Assembly (NCBI RefSeq): GCF_004152935.1
Contig: NZ_SETE01000002.1
Span: forward strand, 124,001-188,000
Direction: 5' to 3'
Source of the DNA: Brumimicrobium glaciale
Lineage (GTDB): Bacteria; Bacteroidota; Bacteroidia; Flavobacteriales_D; Crocinitomicaceae
DNA length: 64,000 nt
The translations under genes were made by a program, and so were the position numbers. Shown in pieces: positions 53,013-62,218 of this stretch. Below the pieces are notes generated by a model that worked only from the letters and a program-made list of their open reading frames with translations, ran no database searches and was not told the DNA's origin. Position 1 is the first letter of the stretch; the number at the start of each line of letters is the position of its first letter.

Positions 53013-54899
53013 ATGAATAGTAACGCATTGTTTCTCACAAAGAATATACAACTACTTAAGCGATTAGGGATTATTTTGTTGATGATGACCATTGCGCGTC
53101 TTGTCTTTTACTTTGTAAATTCAGATGCTTTTACAGATGTGAAATTATATGATTTTTTCGTCGGAATTTGGATGGACTCAATTGCAATTGGAATGTACAC
53201 CATTCCTTTTTATATATTATCTCTTTTGCCCCTTCCTTATTATCATCAAAAATGGTATCAAATCGTTTTAAAAACAATCTTTCATATCACAAATTCAATC
53301 ATGATTGCTTTGAATTTGATTGATGTTGAGTATTTTAAATTCACTGCAAAAAGAAGTACAGCAGACTTATTTTCTATGGTTTCAACGGGAAATGACATGA
53401 ATCAACTACTTGTGACATTTATGGTTGATTTTTGGTGGTTGATTTTATTGTTTATCACACTGATTTTCATCAGTAATTGGCTGTATAACAAAACAATAAA
53501 CTACGAAAAGAAAAAGAGAAATCTGTATGTTGATATATTGAATTTCATTATTGTCTTTGCAGCTATTTTCATAGTTGGAAGAGGCGGATTAGCTTACCGA
53601 CCAGCTGATATGTTAACAGCTTCTCAATTAACGAATCCTGATAAAACAGCCCTTGTAGCCAATACTCCACTTTCGATTATAAAAACAATTGGGAAATCTT
53701 CCTTAATCGAACAAAACTTCTTTGAAGAAGGAAGTAGTAAAATATATTCACCGATACGCAAGGGAACAACCAAACACCAATTGCGAAAGGACGTGAACGT
53801 AATGGTAATTATACTAGAGAGTTTTGGCAATGAATGGATTGGGAAAAAGACAGGGGGAGAATTCACTCCATTCTTAGATTCCTTATTGGATCAATCGCTT
53901 TATTTTGATAATGCATTTGCCAATGGAAAGAAGTCAATAGAAGCTGTTCCGGCCATTTTTGCTGGAATACCAAGTATGTTGGATAATCCATATATTTCTT
54001 CTTCATACGGAACGAATTCTATTACTGCATTGCCTCAATTGTTAAAAGAAAAAGGATATTCTTCAGCATTTTATCATGGCGCAACAAATGGTTCAATGAA
54101 GTTTGATGTTTTCGCAGCTCATCTAGGATTTGATCATTATTTTGGTAGAAAAGAATACGGAAATGAAGACCATACAGATGAAACTTGGGGAGTTTTGGAC
54201 GAGTATTTTATGCCATGGACGGCACAATCAATTACCAAGGAATTAAAAGAACCTTTTTTGGCTGGCTTATTTTCTTTGTCATCTCATCACCCTTATTTTG
54301 TGCCAGAAGAATACAGAGCTAAATTACCGAGCGGAAAACATCCTATGGCGAAATCTATTGCTTATGCAGACATGAGTTTGCGCTTATTCTTTCAGGAAGC
54401 AAAAAAACAACCTTGGTATGAGAATACTGTTTTTGTGATTTGTGCAGATCATACACCAGCCGGAACATCCGTTCGCTATAACAGAAGAATTGGTATGTAT
54501 CAAATTCCGATTGCTTTTTATGATCCTCAAGGTCAAATACAACCCGAAGTGAATAGTCAACTGTTTAATCAAATTGATATAATGCCAAGCATTTTAGATT
54601 TAACAGGATATTCAAAGGATACTTATACTTTTGGGAATTCTTATTTATCCAATGATAATCAAGTTCCTTTTTCAATAAATTATATTGCCAATTCTCACAT
54701 GCTTTTTAAAGGTGATTATATGTTGAATTTTGTTTTAGATAAACCTACTGGATTATACAATTACAAATCAGACACCTTAATGAAATTTGATTCACTTTCT
54801 TACTACCCAGAAGTAAAGAAAGAAATGACACAACAATTAAAAGGAATTATTCAGCGTTATAACCACGACTTGATTCACAATACCATGAAGTTAAAATGA
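53013..54899 (+). CDS. LTA-synthase-family sulfatase/phosphoglycerol transferase-like protein
   Basis: A 628-residue membrane enzyme. About five N-terminal membrane helices (to residue 195) are followed by an external alkaline-phosphatase-superfamily domain. VNVMVIILESFGNEWIG provides the first metal Glu, FANGKKSIEAVPAIFAGIPS the nucleophile region (Ser in place of LtaS Thr, as is usual in Gram-negative relatives), YHGATNGSMKFDVFAAHLGFDHYFG, LFSLSSHHPYF and FVICADHTPAG the remaining metal ligands. The family transfers phosphoglycerol or phosphoethanolamine to glycans or lipids. A Gram-negative with no lipoteichoic acid would use it for envelope decoration; substrate unknown. The next gene overlaps it by 4 bases (ATGA). 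Confidence 0.82.
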   Translation: MNSNALFLTKNIQLLKRLGIILLMMTIARLVFYFVNSDAFTDVKLYDFFVGIWMDSIAIGMYTIPFYILSLLPLPYYHQKWYQIVLKTIFHITNSIMIALNLIDVEYFKFTAKRSTADLFSMVSTGNDMNQLLVTFMVDFWWLILLFITLIFISNWLYNKTINYEKKKRNLYVDILNFIIVFAAIFIVGRGGLAYRPADMLTASQLTNPDKTALVANTPLSIIKTIGKSSLIEQNFFEEGSSKIYSPIRKGTTKHQLRKDVNVMVIILESFGNEWIGKKTGGEFTPFLDSLLDQSLYFDNAFANGKKSIEAVPAIFAGIPSMLDNPYISSSYGTNSITALPQLLKEKGYSSAFYHGATNGSMKFDVFAAHLGFDHYFGRKEYGNEDHTDETWGVLDEYFMPWTAQSITKELKEPFLAGLFSLSSHHPYFVPEEYRAKLPSGKHPMAKSIAYADMSLRLFFQEAKKQPWYENTVFVICADHTPAGTSVRYNRRIGMYQIPIAFYDPQGQIQPEVNSQLFNQIDIMPSILDLTGYSKDTYTFGNSYLSNDNQVPFSINYIANSHMLFKGDYMLNFVLDKPTGLYNYKSDTLMKFDSLSYYPEVKKEMTQQLKGIIQRYNHDLIHNTMKLK

Positions 54900-55762
54900 A
54901 AAAAAGTATTCGTTTTATAATAAACCCTATCTCTGGGATTGGTAAGAAAAATATTTTACCAGAATTGATTCAAGAACATTTGGATCATTCAGCGTTTACT
55001 TACGACATTGTATTCACGGAACACAGAGGTCACGCGAGGACATTGAGCCAAGAAGCTGCTGAAAAAGGAATTGACATTGTTTGCGTTGCAGGTGGTGATG
55101 GTTCAGTAAATGAAGCCGGCACAGCTTTGATTAACACAAAAACAGCCTTAGCAATTCTGCCAACAGGATCCGGTAATGGAATTGCACGACACTTGGGTTT
55201 ATCATTGAAGTTAAAGTCGATGATTCAGCGCATCAATGAATATAAATTAGATACTATTGACACGGTATCACTCAATAGTAGAAAGGCAATTGGCGTTTCG
55301 GGGTTTGGTTTTGATGCTTTAATTGCCAAAAGATTTGACGAATATCATACCCGTGGATTTTTAAGTTATGCTAAGCTTGTTTTAAAAGAATTCAGACATT
55401 ACGAAGGAATAAGCGTGGTTTTAAATGATAATGAAGAATACTCGAACCTATTGTTTTGTAGTATCGCCAATACTTCCCAATTCGGTAACGGATTTTATAT
55501 CTCACCCGAAGCAGACATTAAAGATGGTCAATTTGATATCGTTTTTATAGAGCTTCCTCCTATTTTTGGATTTGTTGGATTACTTATTTCGTCTATTCGT
55601 GGAACGGTTCATAAATCGAAATATGTGAAATTAGTTCAAACTAATGAAGCCAGTATTCGTGTTAAAAGTAGCACTGCGCATATAGATGGTGAACCCATAG
55701 ACTTTAAAGATTTATCGATTAATTTAAAAAGTAATCCGGCTTCTTTATCTGTTATAGTATGA
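54896..55762 (+). CDS. Diacylglycerol/sphingosine kinase-like lipid kinase
   Basis: A 288-residue protein of the DAGK catalytic family (YegS/BmrU type). Visible are KKSIRFIINPISGIGKKN at the start, the ATP-binding GGDGSVNEAG, ILPTGSGNGIARHLGL, GFGFDALIAKRFDEY, and the C-terminal SSTAHIDGEPIDFKD. It phosphorylates a lipid with ATP at the inner membrane. It overlaps the LTA-synthase-like gene by 4 bases and the ung gene by 4 bases, so all three are translationally coupled; phosphoglycerol-transfer reactions release diacylglycerol, and recycling it by this kinase is a sensible link (inference). In sphingolipid-making Bacteroidota the substrate could instead be a sphingoid base. Confidence 0.85.
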   Translation: MKKSIRFIINPISGIGKKNILPELIQEHLDHSAFTYDIVFTEHRGHARTLSQEAAEKGIDIVCVAGGDGSVNEAGTALINTKTALAILPTGSGNGIARHLGLSLKLKSMIQRINEYKLDTIDTVSLNSRKAIGVSGFGFDALIAKRFDEYHTRGFLSYAKLVLKEFRHYEGISVVLNDNEEYSNLLFCSIANTSQFGNGFYISPEADIKDGQFDIVFIELPPIFGFVGLLISSIRGTVHKSKYVKLVQTNEASIRVKSSTAHIDGEPIDFKDLSINLKSNPASLSVIV

Positions 55763-56424
55763 TAGAAAAATTACATTCTTCTTGGAAAAAAGTACTCAGT
55801 GAAGAAATTTCTAAACCTTATTTTGAAGCTTTAGAAAAATCAATAGACGAGGAATACAAATTACACACTTGCTTTCCTAAAAAAGAAGATCTTTTCGCTG
55901 CATTTAATTTTACACCTCTTGATAAAGTAAAAGTCGTGATCATTGGTCAAGATCCTTATCACGGAATTGGTCAAGCCAACGGATTGTGTTTTTCAGTTAA
56001 TCCTGACATCGCTCCTCCTCCATCGTTAATCAATATTTTTAAGGAATTAAATCAAGACCTTGCAGTTCCAATTCCAAACAATGGAGATTTATCAAGATGG
56101 GCAAAACAAGGCGTACTTTTATTGAATGCAACTTTAACTGTGCGAGCTCATGAAGCAGGTTCACACCAGAAAAAAGGTTGGGAAACCTTCACAGATCAAG
56201 TTATAAAATCGATATCCGATGAAAAAGAAAATGTGATTTTTCTACTTTGGGGAGGTTTCGCTAAAAAGAAAGCAAAACTTATTGATTCCGAGAAACACCC
56301 TGTTTTAATGAGCGGACATCCTTCGCCACTAAGCGCTAACCGAGGATATTGGTTGGGAAACAAACATTTTAGTCAGGTGAATGAAATTTTGAAGGGATTG
56401 GGAGAAGATAAGATTGAATGGTAG
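55759..56424 (+). CDS. ung: Uracil-DNA glycosylase
   Basis: Removes uracil from DNA. A 221-residue family-1 enzyme: GQDPYHGIGQANGLCFSV with catalytic D65 (63-68 is GQDPYH), PPPSLINIFKEL, GVLLLNATLTVRAHEAGSH, VIFLLWGGFAKKK, and the DNA-intercalation loop HPSPLSANRGYWL with the catalytic His. Length is normal. The start overlaps the lipid kinase by 4 bases, which makes a functionally mixed operon. Confidence 0.95.
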   Translation: MIEKLHSSWKKVLSEEISKPYFEALEKSIDEEYKLHTCFPKKEDLFAAFNFTPLDKVKVVIIGQDPYHGIGQANGLCFSVNPDIAPPPSLINIFKELNQDLAVPIPNNGDLSRWAKQGVLLLNATLTVRAHEAGSHQKKGWETFTDQVIKSISDEKENVIFLLWGGFAKKKAKLIDSEKHPVLMSGHPSPLSANRGYWLGNKHFSQVNEILKGLGEDKIEW

Positions 56425-56460
56425 AGAATTGAATATCAATACGCTACCGATGATTTCGTC

Positions 56461-56514
56461 GCCTTCGACAAGCTAGTCACCGAAGAATAATCCGTTGACT
56501 AGCCTGTCGAAGGC
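56461..56514. repeat. Extragenic palindrome, CTTCGACAGGCTAGTC type
   Basis: Arms GCCTTCGACAAGCTAGTCA (56461-56479) and 56496-56514 pair at 18 of 19 positions around a 16-base loop. Same family as 38289-38342. It lies between the convergent ung and RES genes. Confidence 0.85.
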
Positions 56515-56548
56515 AATGTAGGCAAATAGAAAAAAGTTTTGAAAAGAC

Positions 56549-57016
56549 TTAATGCTGTATTCGTTTTAATCTTTCATCAACGTTTAGTCTAATAAAGTCT
56601 ACTACTTCAACTTTTCCAAAATCTTTGTACAAAGGATTCAAGATAATATTAGATTCCAAGCTAACAATAGTGGACGGTACTTTTAATGCAAACATATTTC
56701 GATCTTTTGCAAGGTTTGTAAATAATTCAGTAGTACTAGAAGAGTAAGGATATTGACTCCACCTTTCTGGAAGTTCTTTTAATTCTTGAATTAAAAATTC
56801 ATTCGGAAACTTTATTTTAGCAACTAATAATTCTTTGGGTAAGTTTGAAATATTTTCAGAGTGTACATAATATTCTAACAAAGCTAAAGAAATGTTTTCT
56901 GAACAATAAACAGCACGAGTACCCACTTCATTCCATCTCCCACCAACTTTTTCAGCTCCAATCCCAGTTAGTGTCGCCTCCTTATACTTCACATTAGCAA
57001 TTCGATATACAATCAT
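56549..57016 (-). CDS. RES-domain toxin
   Basis: A 155-residue toxin of the RES family, which acts on NAD+. The conserved fold is recognised from MIVYRIANVKYKEATLTGIGAEKVGGRWNEVGTRAVYCSENISLALLEYYVHSE: Arg at residue 5, GGRWN, AVYCSENISLALLE with Glu and Ser of the Arg-Glu-Ser triad. The C-terminus ends in RLNVDERLKRIQH. It overlaps the upstream antitoxin gene by one base (TAATG), the usual arrangement for this pair. Confidence 0.88.
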   Translation of the reverse strand: MIVYRIANVKYKEATLTGIGAEKVGGRWNEVGTRAVYCSENISLALLEYYVHSENISNLPKELLVAKIKFPNEFLIQELKELPERWSQYPYSSSTTELFTNLAKDRNMFALKVPSTIVSLESNIILNPLYKDFGKVEVVDFIRLNVDERLKRIQH

Positions 57017-57516
57017 TAGCTATACACATTATATTGAATTCTAACTATCTCATTCTCGACAATTTCAAATCCAAAACTACTGTCCAATAATTCAAAAGGT
57101 TTCTTATTACCTAAGGCCTTTGATGGAGTCATTAACCAGTTTTTAAAGTTTTCTTTAGCATCAAAAACCTCATAACCTTGACCAAATAAACGAGCTAGCT
57201 TATAAATTCTTTCAGATGTTTCTTTATCATAAATAGATTTTTTCTGCATGCTACTTATCGATGTAGGCAAAATGAATTCCAGCTCTTTTTCTGATAACCC
57301 AATTATGGCTAATAAATGCTTCCATTCCGGTTTTTTCACACCTTCTCTAATACGGTTGATTAATTCTAATTTGTATTCTGGGGAATCCTTAGAGTTTTCA
57401 ACCACCCAAGAAGGTGAGAATTTTGAAAAATTAAGCGCATTGATATCAGAATTTGATTTCTTACCTTTTCGTTGAGCGCTTAGCCTCTTAGAAGATTTTG
57501 ACAATTTCGAATCCAT
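57016..57516 (-). CDS. Xre/MbcA/ParS-type antitoxin (DUF2384)
   Basis: A 166-residue antitoxin for the RES toxin. The N-terminal 40 residues are basic and disordered-looking (KLSKSSKRLSAQRKGKKSNSD). A helical Xre-like DNA-binding part follows (HLLAIIGLSEKELEFILPTSISSMQKK), and the C-terminal toxin-binding domain (ERIYKLARLFGQGYEVFDAKENFKNWLMTPSKALGNKKPFELLDSSFG) is the DUF2384 signature. The promoter region carries TATATTTA about 40 bases upstream. The antitoxin should repress this promoter, as in related systems. Confidence 0.88.
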   Translation of the reverse strand: MDSKLSKSSKRLSAQRKGKKSNSDINALNFSKFSPSWVVENSKDSPEYKLELINRIREGVKKPEWKHLLAIIGLSEKELEFILPTSISSMQKKSIYDKETSERIYKLARLFGQGYEVFDAKENFKNWLMTPSKALGNKKPFELLDSSFGFEIVENEIVRIQYNVYS

Positions 57517-57681
57517 GATTGTATTTTTACAAGTATCTAGTGGTAAATATACAATATTAATAGCTCATACCAATGACTGCGTTTGCCAAAGTCAACAGAA
57601 TAGTTTGAAACGAAGTTATTCCGCGGTGACTGAGCGAAGTCGAAGGCTCCGCACTCACAAAAATTTTTCATCTTCCTGTCC

Positions 57682-58374
57682 TTAAATTTTTCCGTTCTCC
57701 ACAAAACTATAATATCCAGTATCTGCGATTATCAAATGATCTATGATAGGCAAATCAATTAATTTCCCAAATTGAATTAATCTTTTGGTTAAATCGAGGT
57801 CTTGACTACTTGGCATTAATCTTCCTGAAGGATGATTGTGGAGCAGAATACAAGAAGACGCTTTCATGTCTAAGAGTTCTTTAAATATTAGTTTTCCATC
57901 GGCTACTGTTCCTGATCTCCCTCCTTTTGAAACGAGTTTATTTCCTAATATTCTATTGCTTCGTGATAAACCTAAAACCCTGAACTCTTCATGTTCTAAG
58001 TCTTGGAAATCTGATTTAACGTAATTGTAAGCATCTATAGCCTGACTGACTTTTGGAGGTATTGGAATTTCATCCGAAGCTCTTCGGCGACCTAATTCCA
58101 TCACTGCGATAATACTAATGGCTTTGGCATCTCCAACACCTGAGAATTTCATCAGATCAACCTGACTCATTTTTCCCAGTTTATAAAGACTGTCATCATT
58201 GGCTACTAAAATTTCTTTTGCTAATTCAACAGCAGATTTGTTTCTTGTTCCAGAACCCAGTACAATTGCTATTAATTCAGCATTTGTTAAAGATGCTCTT
58301 CCAATGTTTTGAAGCTTCTCTCTTGGCCTATCTTCCTCAGCCCAAGACTTGATTGTTGTGTTATTTACATACAT
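57682..58374 (-). CDS. radC: RadC-family JAB-domain protein
   Basis: A 230-residue protein. The N-terminal helix-hairpin-helix part contains KLGKMSQVDLMKFSGVGDAKAISIIAVMELGRR; the C-terminal JAB/JAMM domain holds LGLSRSNRILGNKLVSKGG and the metal motif ILLHNHPSGRLMPSSQDLDL (His-x-His ... Asp). It was once called a DNA-repair protein; the biochemical role is still unclear, and related proteins often accompany mobile elements. Here it lies just upstream of a RES-Xre pair on the same strand, separated by about 165 bases. Confidence 0.9.
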   Translation of the reverse strand: MYVNNTTIKSWAEEDRPREKLQNIGRASLTNAELIAIVLGSGTRNKSAVELAKEILVANDDSLYKLGKMSQVDLMKFSGVGDAKAISIIAVMELGRRRASDEIPIPPKVSQAIDAYNYVKSDFQDLEHEEFRVLGLSRSNRILGNKLVSKGGRSGTVADGKLIFKELLDMKASSCILLHNHPSGRLMPSSQDLDLTKRLIQFGKLIDLPIIDHLIIADTGYYSFVENGKI

Positions 58375-58696
58375 AATTTTGATTTAGGTTATATTAAGGT
58401 AGTGAAATATGTGAGATTGACAATTTTTTTGAGAATTTGTTTTTTTGTGAATTCGTGGATTCACAAAAAATAGACATATTTAAAACCACAACATTCTATA
58501 ACTATAAAACGCTCATTTCTATTCCTCGTCATATTTTTTATTGGTGATACTTTAATTATTAAGACTTCAAAAAAATAATGATCCGATTCTGCAAGCTCTG
58601 TTCATTCCTAAAAAGAGTAAACCTTTAATATCAGCAAGATCACTCATTAAAATTTATTTGCAACAAGTTCGCAAAATAATTTTAGCAAGACATGTC

Positions 58697-58738
58697 ATCC
58701 TTTAATCAAAAAATCTGTGATTGTAGTGATTGAAGGAT
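58697..58738. repeat. Extragenic palindrome, ATCCTTC type
   Basis: ATCCTTTAATCA (58697-58708) with TGATTGAAGGAT (58727-58738), 11 of 12 matches, preceded by TGTC as in the reverse complement of the other copies' GACA. Confidence 0.7.
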
Positions 58739-58890
58739 CCTTCAGTTGACGGAGAGCTTTTGTTGGAGAACTTAGCCCTTGTGCTTTATAATACGTCAGG
58801 ACATCTTTTTAAAAACTTATTGAAGTGAAAATAAAACCAACAACATGATGAGAATAATTAGAACTGCTCCCTAAAAGACAACTATAAACC

Positions 58891-58928
58891 AAAAAAAAAT
58901 GCTGCTCCATATTGGAACAGCATTTTAA
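58891..58928 (-). terminator. Likely terminator of the aconitase gene
   Basis: On the minus strand AAAATGCTG-TTCC-(loop)-GGAGCAGCATTTT is followed by nine T. It lies about 130 bases past the aconitase stop. Confidence 0.75.
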
Positions 58929-59059
58929 ATATATTTCTAATTGTTTGAATTAGAATTTTCGTTAGCTAGACGCATGAAGATTTTTAGAAAGTAAGTTGAC
59001 TTTTGTCAATGTCTTTTTAAAAATCAATTGCAACGAAGTTAACGGACATTCTAAACAAA

Positions 59060-61327
59060 CTAAGCGTTTGCTTTTCTTCTGATTAAATTCAACGCAGAAC
59101 CCGCTCTAAACCACTCAATTTGTTGTGCATTATAAGTATGATTCAATTTGATTTGATCTTTTGAACCATCTTTATGCTCAACCTCTAGCGTTAATTGTTT
59201 GTCTGGTGCGAATTCATTTAAATCAGTCAAGTTGAAAGTATCATCTTCTTTGATTTTGTCATAATCTGCTTCAGTTGCGAACGTTAAACCTAACATCCCT
59301 TGTTTTTTCAAGTTAGTTTCGTGGATACGCGCAAATGATTTTACGATTACTGCAATCACACCTAAGAAACGTGGCTCCATTGCTGCGTGCTCACGAGAAG
59401 AACCTTCTCCATAATTATGGTCACCCACAACGATTGATTGAATTCCAGCTGCTTTGTATGCACGACCTGTTGCAGGAACTTCTCCCTTTTCACCAGTCAA
59501 TTGATTCACTACTGAGTTTGTCGCTTTACCGTATGCATTAACCGCACCAATTAAACAGTTATTTGAAATATTATCTAAGTGTCCACGGTAACGTAACCAA
59601 GGTCCAGCCATAGAAATATGGTCAGTAGTACATTTTCCGAATGCTTTGATTAACAACTTCATTCCAGTGATGTTTTCACCATTCCAAGGCTCGAAAGGAG
59701 TCAATAATTGTAAACGATCTGAATCTGGATTTACAACCACATTGATTCCGCTACCATCTTTTGCTGGTTCTTGATATCCGTTGTCTTCTACATCAAATCC
59801 TTTTTCTGGTAATTCAATTCCAGTTGGTGGATCCAATTTAATCTCTTCTCCATCTGCATTCGTTAAAGTATCCGTTAAAGGATTAAAGTCCAAACGACCA
59901 GCGATTGCCATTGCAGCAACTAATTCTGGTGATGTAACGAAAGCATGAGTATTTGGATTTCCATCAGCACGCTTAGAGAAGTTTCTGTTGAAAGAATGAA
60001 TAATTGTATTCTTTTCTTGCTTATCTGCACCTGCTCTGTCCCATTGTCCAATACAAGGTCCACAAGCATTTGTAAAGATAGTTGCATCTAAATCTTCAAA
60101 TACACCTAATAAACCATCACGTTCTGCAGTAAATCTTACTTGCTCAGAACCTGGATTGATTCCTAATTCAGAAACCGTTTTTAATTTTTTATCGACTGCT
60201 TGTTTTGCAATTGAAGCTGCACGTGTTAAATCCTCGTAAGAAGAGTTCGTACAAGAACCAATTAATCCCCATTCGATATCTAATGGCCAACCATTTTTCT
60301 TAGCTACTTCTCCTAATTTGTCAATTGGAGTTGCTAAATCTGGCGTAAACGGTCCATTTACGTGTGGCATTAATTCGCTCAAGTTAATTTCAATTACTTG
60401 GTCGAAATATTTTTCTGGTTCTGCGTAAACTTCAGCATCACCTGTTAAATGTTCAGCTACTTTATCAGCCAACTCAACAACGTCTGCACGTCCAGTTGCT
60501 GTTAAATAGCGACGCATAGAATCATCGTAACCAAAAGTTGAAGTTGTTGCTCCAATTTCAGCTCCCATGTTACAAATTGTTCCTTTTCCTGTTGCAGAAA
60601 GTGATTTAGCACCTTCTCCGAAATATTCTACTATACAACCAGTTCCACCTTTTACAGTAAGAATTCCAGCCACTTTAAGAATAACATCTTTAGAAGCTGT
60701 CCAACCGCTCAGTTTTCCAGTTAATTTAATTCCGATTAATTTTGGAAATTTCAATTCCCAAGGCATTCCTGCCATAACATCAACAGCATCAGCACCACCA
60801 ACACCAATTGCTACCATTCCTAAACCACCTGCGTTAACAGTGTGAGAATCTGTACCAATCATCATTCCACCTGGGAATGCGTAATTTTCTAAAACTACTT
60901 GGTGAATAATTCCTGCGCCTGGCTTCCAAAATCCAATTCCGTATTTATCACATACAGAACTTAGGAAATTAAATACCTCATGATTTTTATTTAAGCTTTC
61001 TTGTAAATCCTTGTCAGCTCCAATTTTGGCTTGGATAAGGTGATCACAATGTGCAGTTGAAGGTACAGAAACTTTACTTTTTCCTGCTTGCATAAATTGC
61101 AATAAAGCCATTTGAGCTGTTGCATCTTGCATAGCCACTCTGTCAGGTGCAAAATCAACGTAAGAACCTCCACGTTTGAATTCTGTATCTGCAGCACCAT
61201 CCCAAAGGTGAGTGTAAAGAATTTTCTCTGACAAAGTCAAAGGTTTGTTTACTATCTTTCTTGCCGCAGCTATACGTTCAGGGTATCGCTCGTAAACGGC
61301 TTTAATCATATCAATATCAAAGGCCAT
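59060..61327 (-). CDS. acn: Aconitate hydratase, mitochondrial type
   Basis: Isomerises citrate to isocitrate in the TCA cycle with a [4Fe-4S] cluster. A 755-residue protein of the mitochondrial/eukaryote-like branch common in Bacteroidota, not the AcnB layout. The start [29 protein letters not shown] aligns with such enzymes. Cluster Cys residues lie in [12 protein letters not shown] and [18 protein letters not shown]; the substrate-binding segments [19 protein letters not shown] and [22 protein letters not shown] are intact. A TTG-N20-TATCTTCG promoter-like pair is present about 40 bases upstream, one base off consensus. Confidence 0.94.
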   Translation of the reverse strand: MAFDIDMIKAVYERYPERIAAARKIVNKPLTLSEKILYTHLWDGAADTEFKRGGSYVDFAPDRVAMQDATAQMALLQFMQAGKSKVSVPSTAHCDHLIQAKIGADKDLQESLNKNHEVFNFLSSVCDKYGIGFWKPGAGIIHQVVLENYAFPGGMMIGTDSHTVNAGGLGMVAIGVGGADAVDVMAGMPWELKFPKLIGIKLTGKLSGWTASKDVILKVAGILTVKGGTGCIVEYFGEGAKSLSATGKGTICNMGAEIGATTSTFGYDDSMRRYLTATGRADVVELADKVAEHLTGDAEVYAEPEKYFDQVIEINLSELMPHVNGPFTPDLATPIDKLGEVAKKNGWPLDIEWGLIGSCTNSSYEDLTRAASIAKQAVDKKLKTVSELGINPGSEQVRFTAERDGLLGVFEDLDATIFTNACGPCIGQWDRAGADKQEKNTIIHSFNRNFSKRADGNPNTHAFVTSPELVAAMAIAGRLDFNPLTDTLTNADGEEIKLDPPTGIELPEKGFDVEDNGYQEPAKDGSGINVVVNPDSDRLQLLTPFEPWNGENITGMKLLIKAFGKCTTDHISMAGPWLRYRGHLDNISNNCLIGAVNAYGKATNSVVNQLTGEKGEVPATGRAYKAAGIQSIVVGDHNYGEGSSREHAAMEPRFLGVIAVIVKSFARIHETNLKKQGMLGLTFATEADYDKIKEDDTFNLTDLNEFAPDKQLTLEVEHKDGSKDQIKLNHTYNAQQIEWFRAGSALNLIRRKANA

Positions 61328-61434
61328 AATCTATTATTTTATAATTAAAATTTAATTTTTTTAAGCATTGCGAAGATAGCAAATTAAGGCTTTAATAGCA
61401 AGCTACGTAGTGCTTTTATGAAAAACTATTATTT

Positions 61435-62193
61435 TTAGCTGCTCGGAATATTCTTTACAAATATGTGTTTTGAGCGACTATTTGGTGCTTGACGTTCTTC
61501 AATTTGAACTGTTCCTATAGAATCCATCAAAGGTGTCAGTTTGTAAAAACCGAAGTTACGTGGATCAAAATTAGGCTGTTTCTTATTAATTAAAGAACCA
61601 ACATCACCCAAAAATGCCCAACCATCATCATCTGCACAATCGTAGATTGATTGACGAATTAAACGTGTAACTTCTGGAGTTAAGTTTTGAACTGTTTTTT
61701 TCGCTTTCGCCTTAACTTTACCTTTTCCTTTCTTTTCATCTTTTTCATCAACTTCATCTGCTTTTAGAATCTCTAAATAGATGAATTTATCACAAGCGAC
61801 AATAAAAGGTTCTGGTGTTTTTTTCTCCCCTATTCCAATCACGTATTGACTAGACTCTCTCAATCGAGTGGCTAATCTGGTGAAATCTGAATCTGAAGAC
61901 ACGATACAAAAACCATCCGTTTTACCGCCATAGAGAATATCCATAGCGTCGATAATCATTGCTGAATCGGTGGCGTTTTTACCTTGTGTATAACCATATT
62001 GTTGTATCGGTTGAATGGCATTTTCTAATAGAAGATTTTTCCATTTTGATAAATGCGGCTTTGTCCAATCTCCGTAAATTCTTTTAATTGATGGTGTTCC
62101 ATACTTTGCGATTTCTTCCATCATTTCCTTGATGTATCTACTAGGTACGTTATCTCCGTCTATCAGTACGGCTAAATTTGAGTCTTTTTTCAT
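61435..62193 (-). CDS. NYN-domain protein with C-terminal OST-HTH/LOTUS domain
   Basis: A 252-residue protein. The N-terminal NYN (LabA/DUF88, PIN-like) domain reads NLAVLIDGDNVPSRYIKEMMEEIAKYG, IKRIYGDWTKPHLSKWKNLL, KNATDSAMIIDAMDILY and GFCIVSSDSDFTRLATRLRE, with the acidic residues of a metal-dependent RNase-like site. A Lys-rich linker (KKGKGKVKAKAKK) leads to a C-terminal OST-HTH/LOTUS domain (PEVTRLIRQSIYDCADDDGWAFLGDVGSLINKKQPNFDPRNFGFYKLTPLMDSI), an RNA-binding winged helix. It probably acts on RNA. It follows the MORN protein gene by 25 bases in the same transcript. Confidence 0.9.
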   Translation of the reverse strand: MKKDSNLAVLIDGDNVPSRYIKEMMEEIAKYGTPSIKRIYGDWTKPHLSKWKNLLLENAIQPIQQYGYTQGKNATDSAMIIDAMDILYGGKTDGFCIVSSDSDFTRLATRLRESSQYVIGIGEKKTPEPFIVACDKFIYLEILKADEVDEKDEKKGKGKVKAKAKKTVQNLTPEVTRLIRQSIYDCADDDGWAFLGDVGSLINKKQPNFDPRNFGFYKLTPLMDSIGTVQIEERQAPNSRSKHIFVKNIPSS

Positions 62194-62218
62194 ATATTTT
62201 AATTTGATTTAGAAATGC

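Larger units (their letters stand above)
58375..59059. other. Gene-free region with palindromes and a terminator
   Basis: It contains a perfect 12-bp inverted repeat TTTTTTGTGAAT/ATTCACAAAAAA (58441-58470), an ATCCTTC palindrome (58697-58738) and the aconitase terminator (58891-58928). No promoter or gene is clear elsewhere. Confidence 0.55.

Noticed and set aside
58441-58470. 12-bp inverted repeat as terminator of radC
   Set aside because: It lies upstream, not downstream, of the minus-strand radC gene; it may be a bidirectional hairpin, but its role is unclear.
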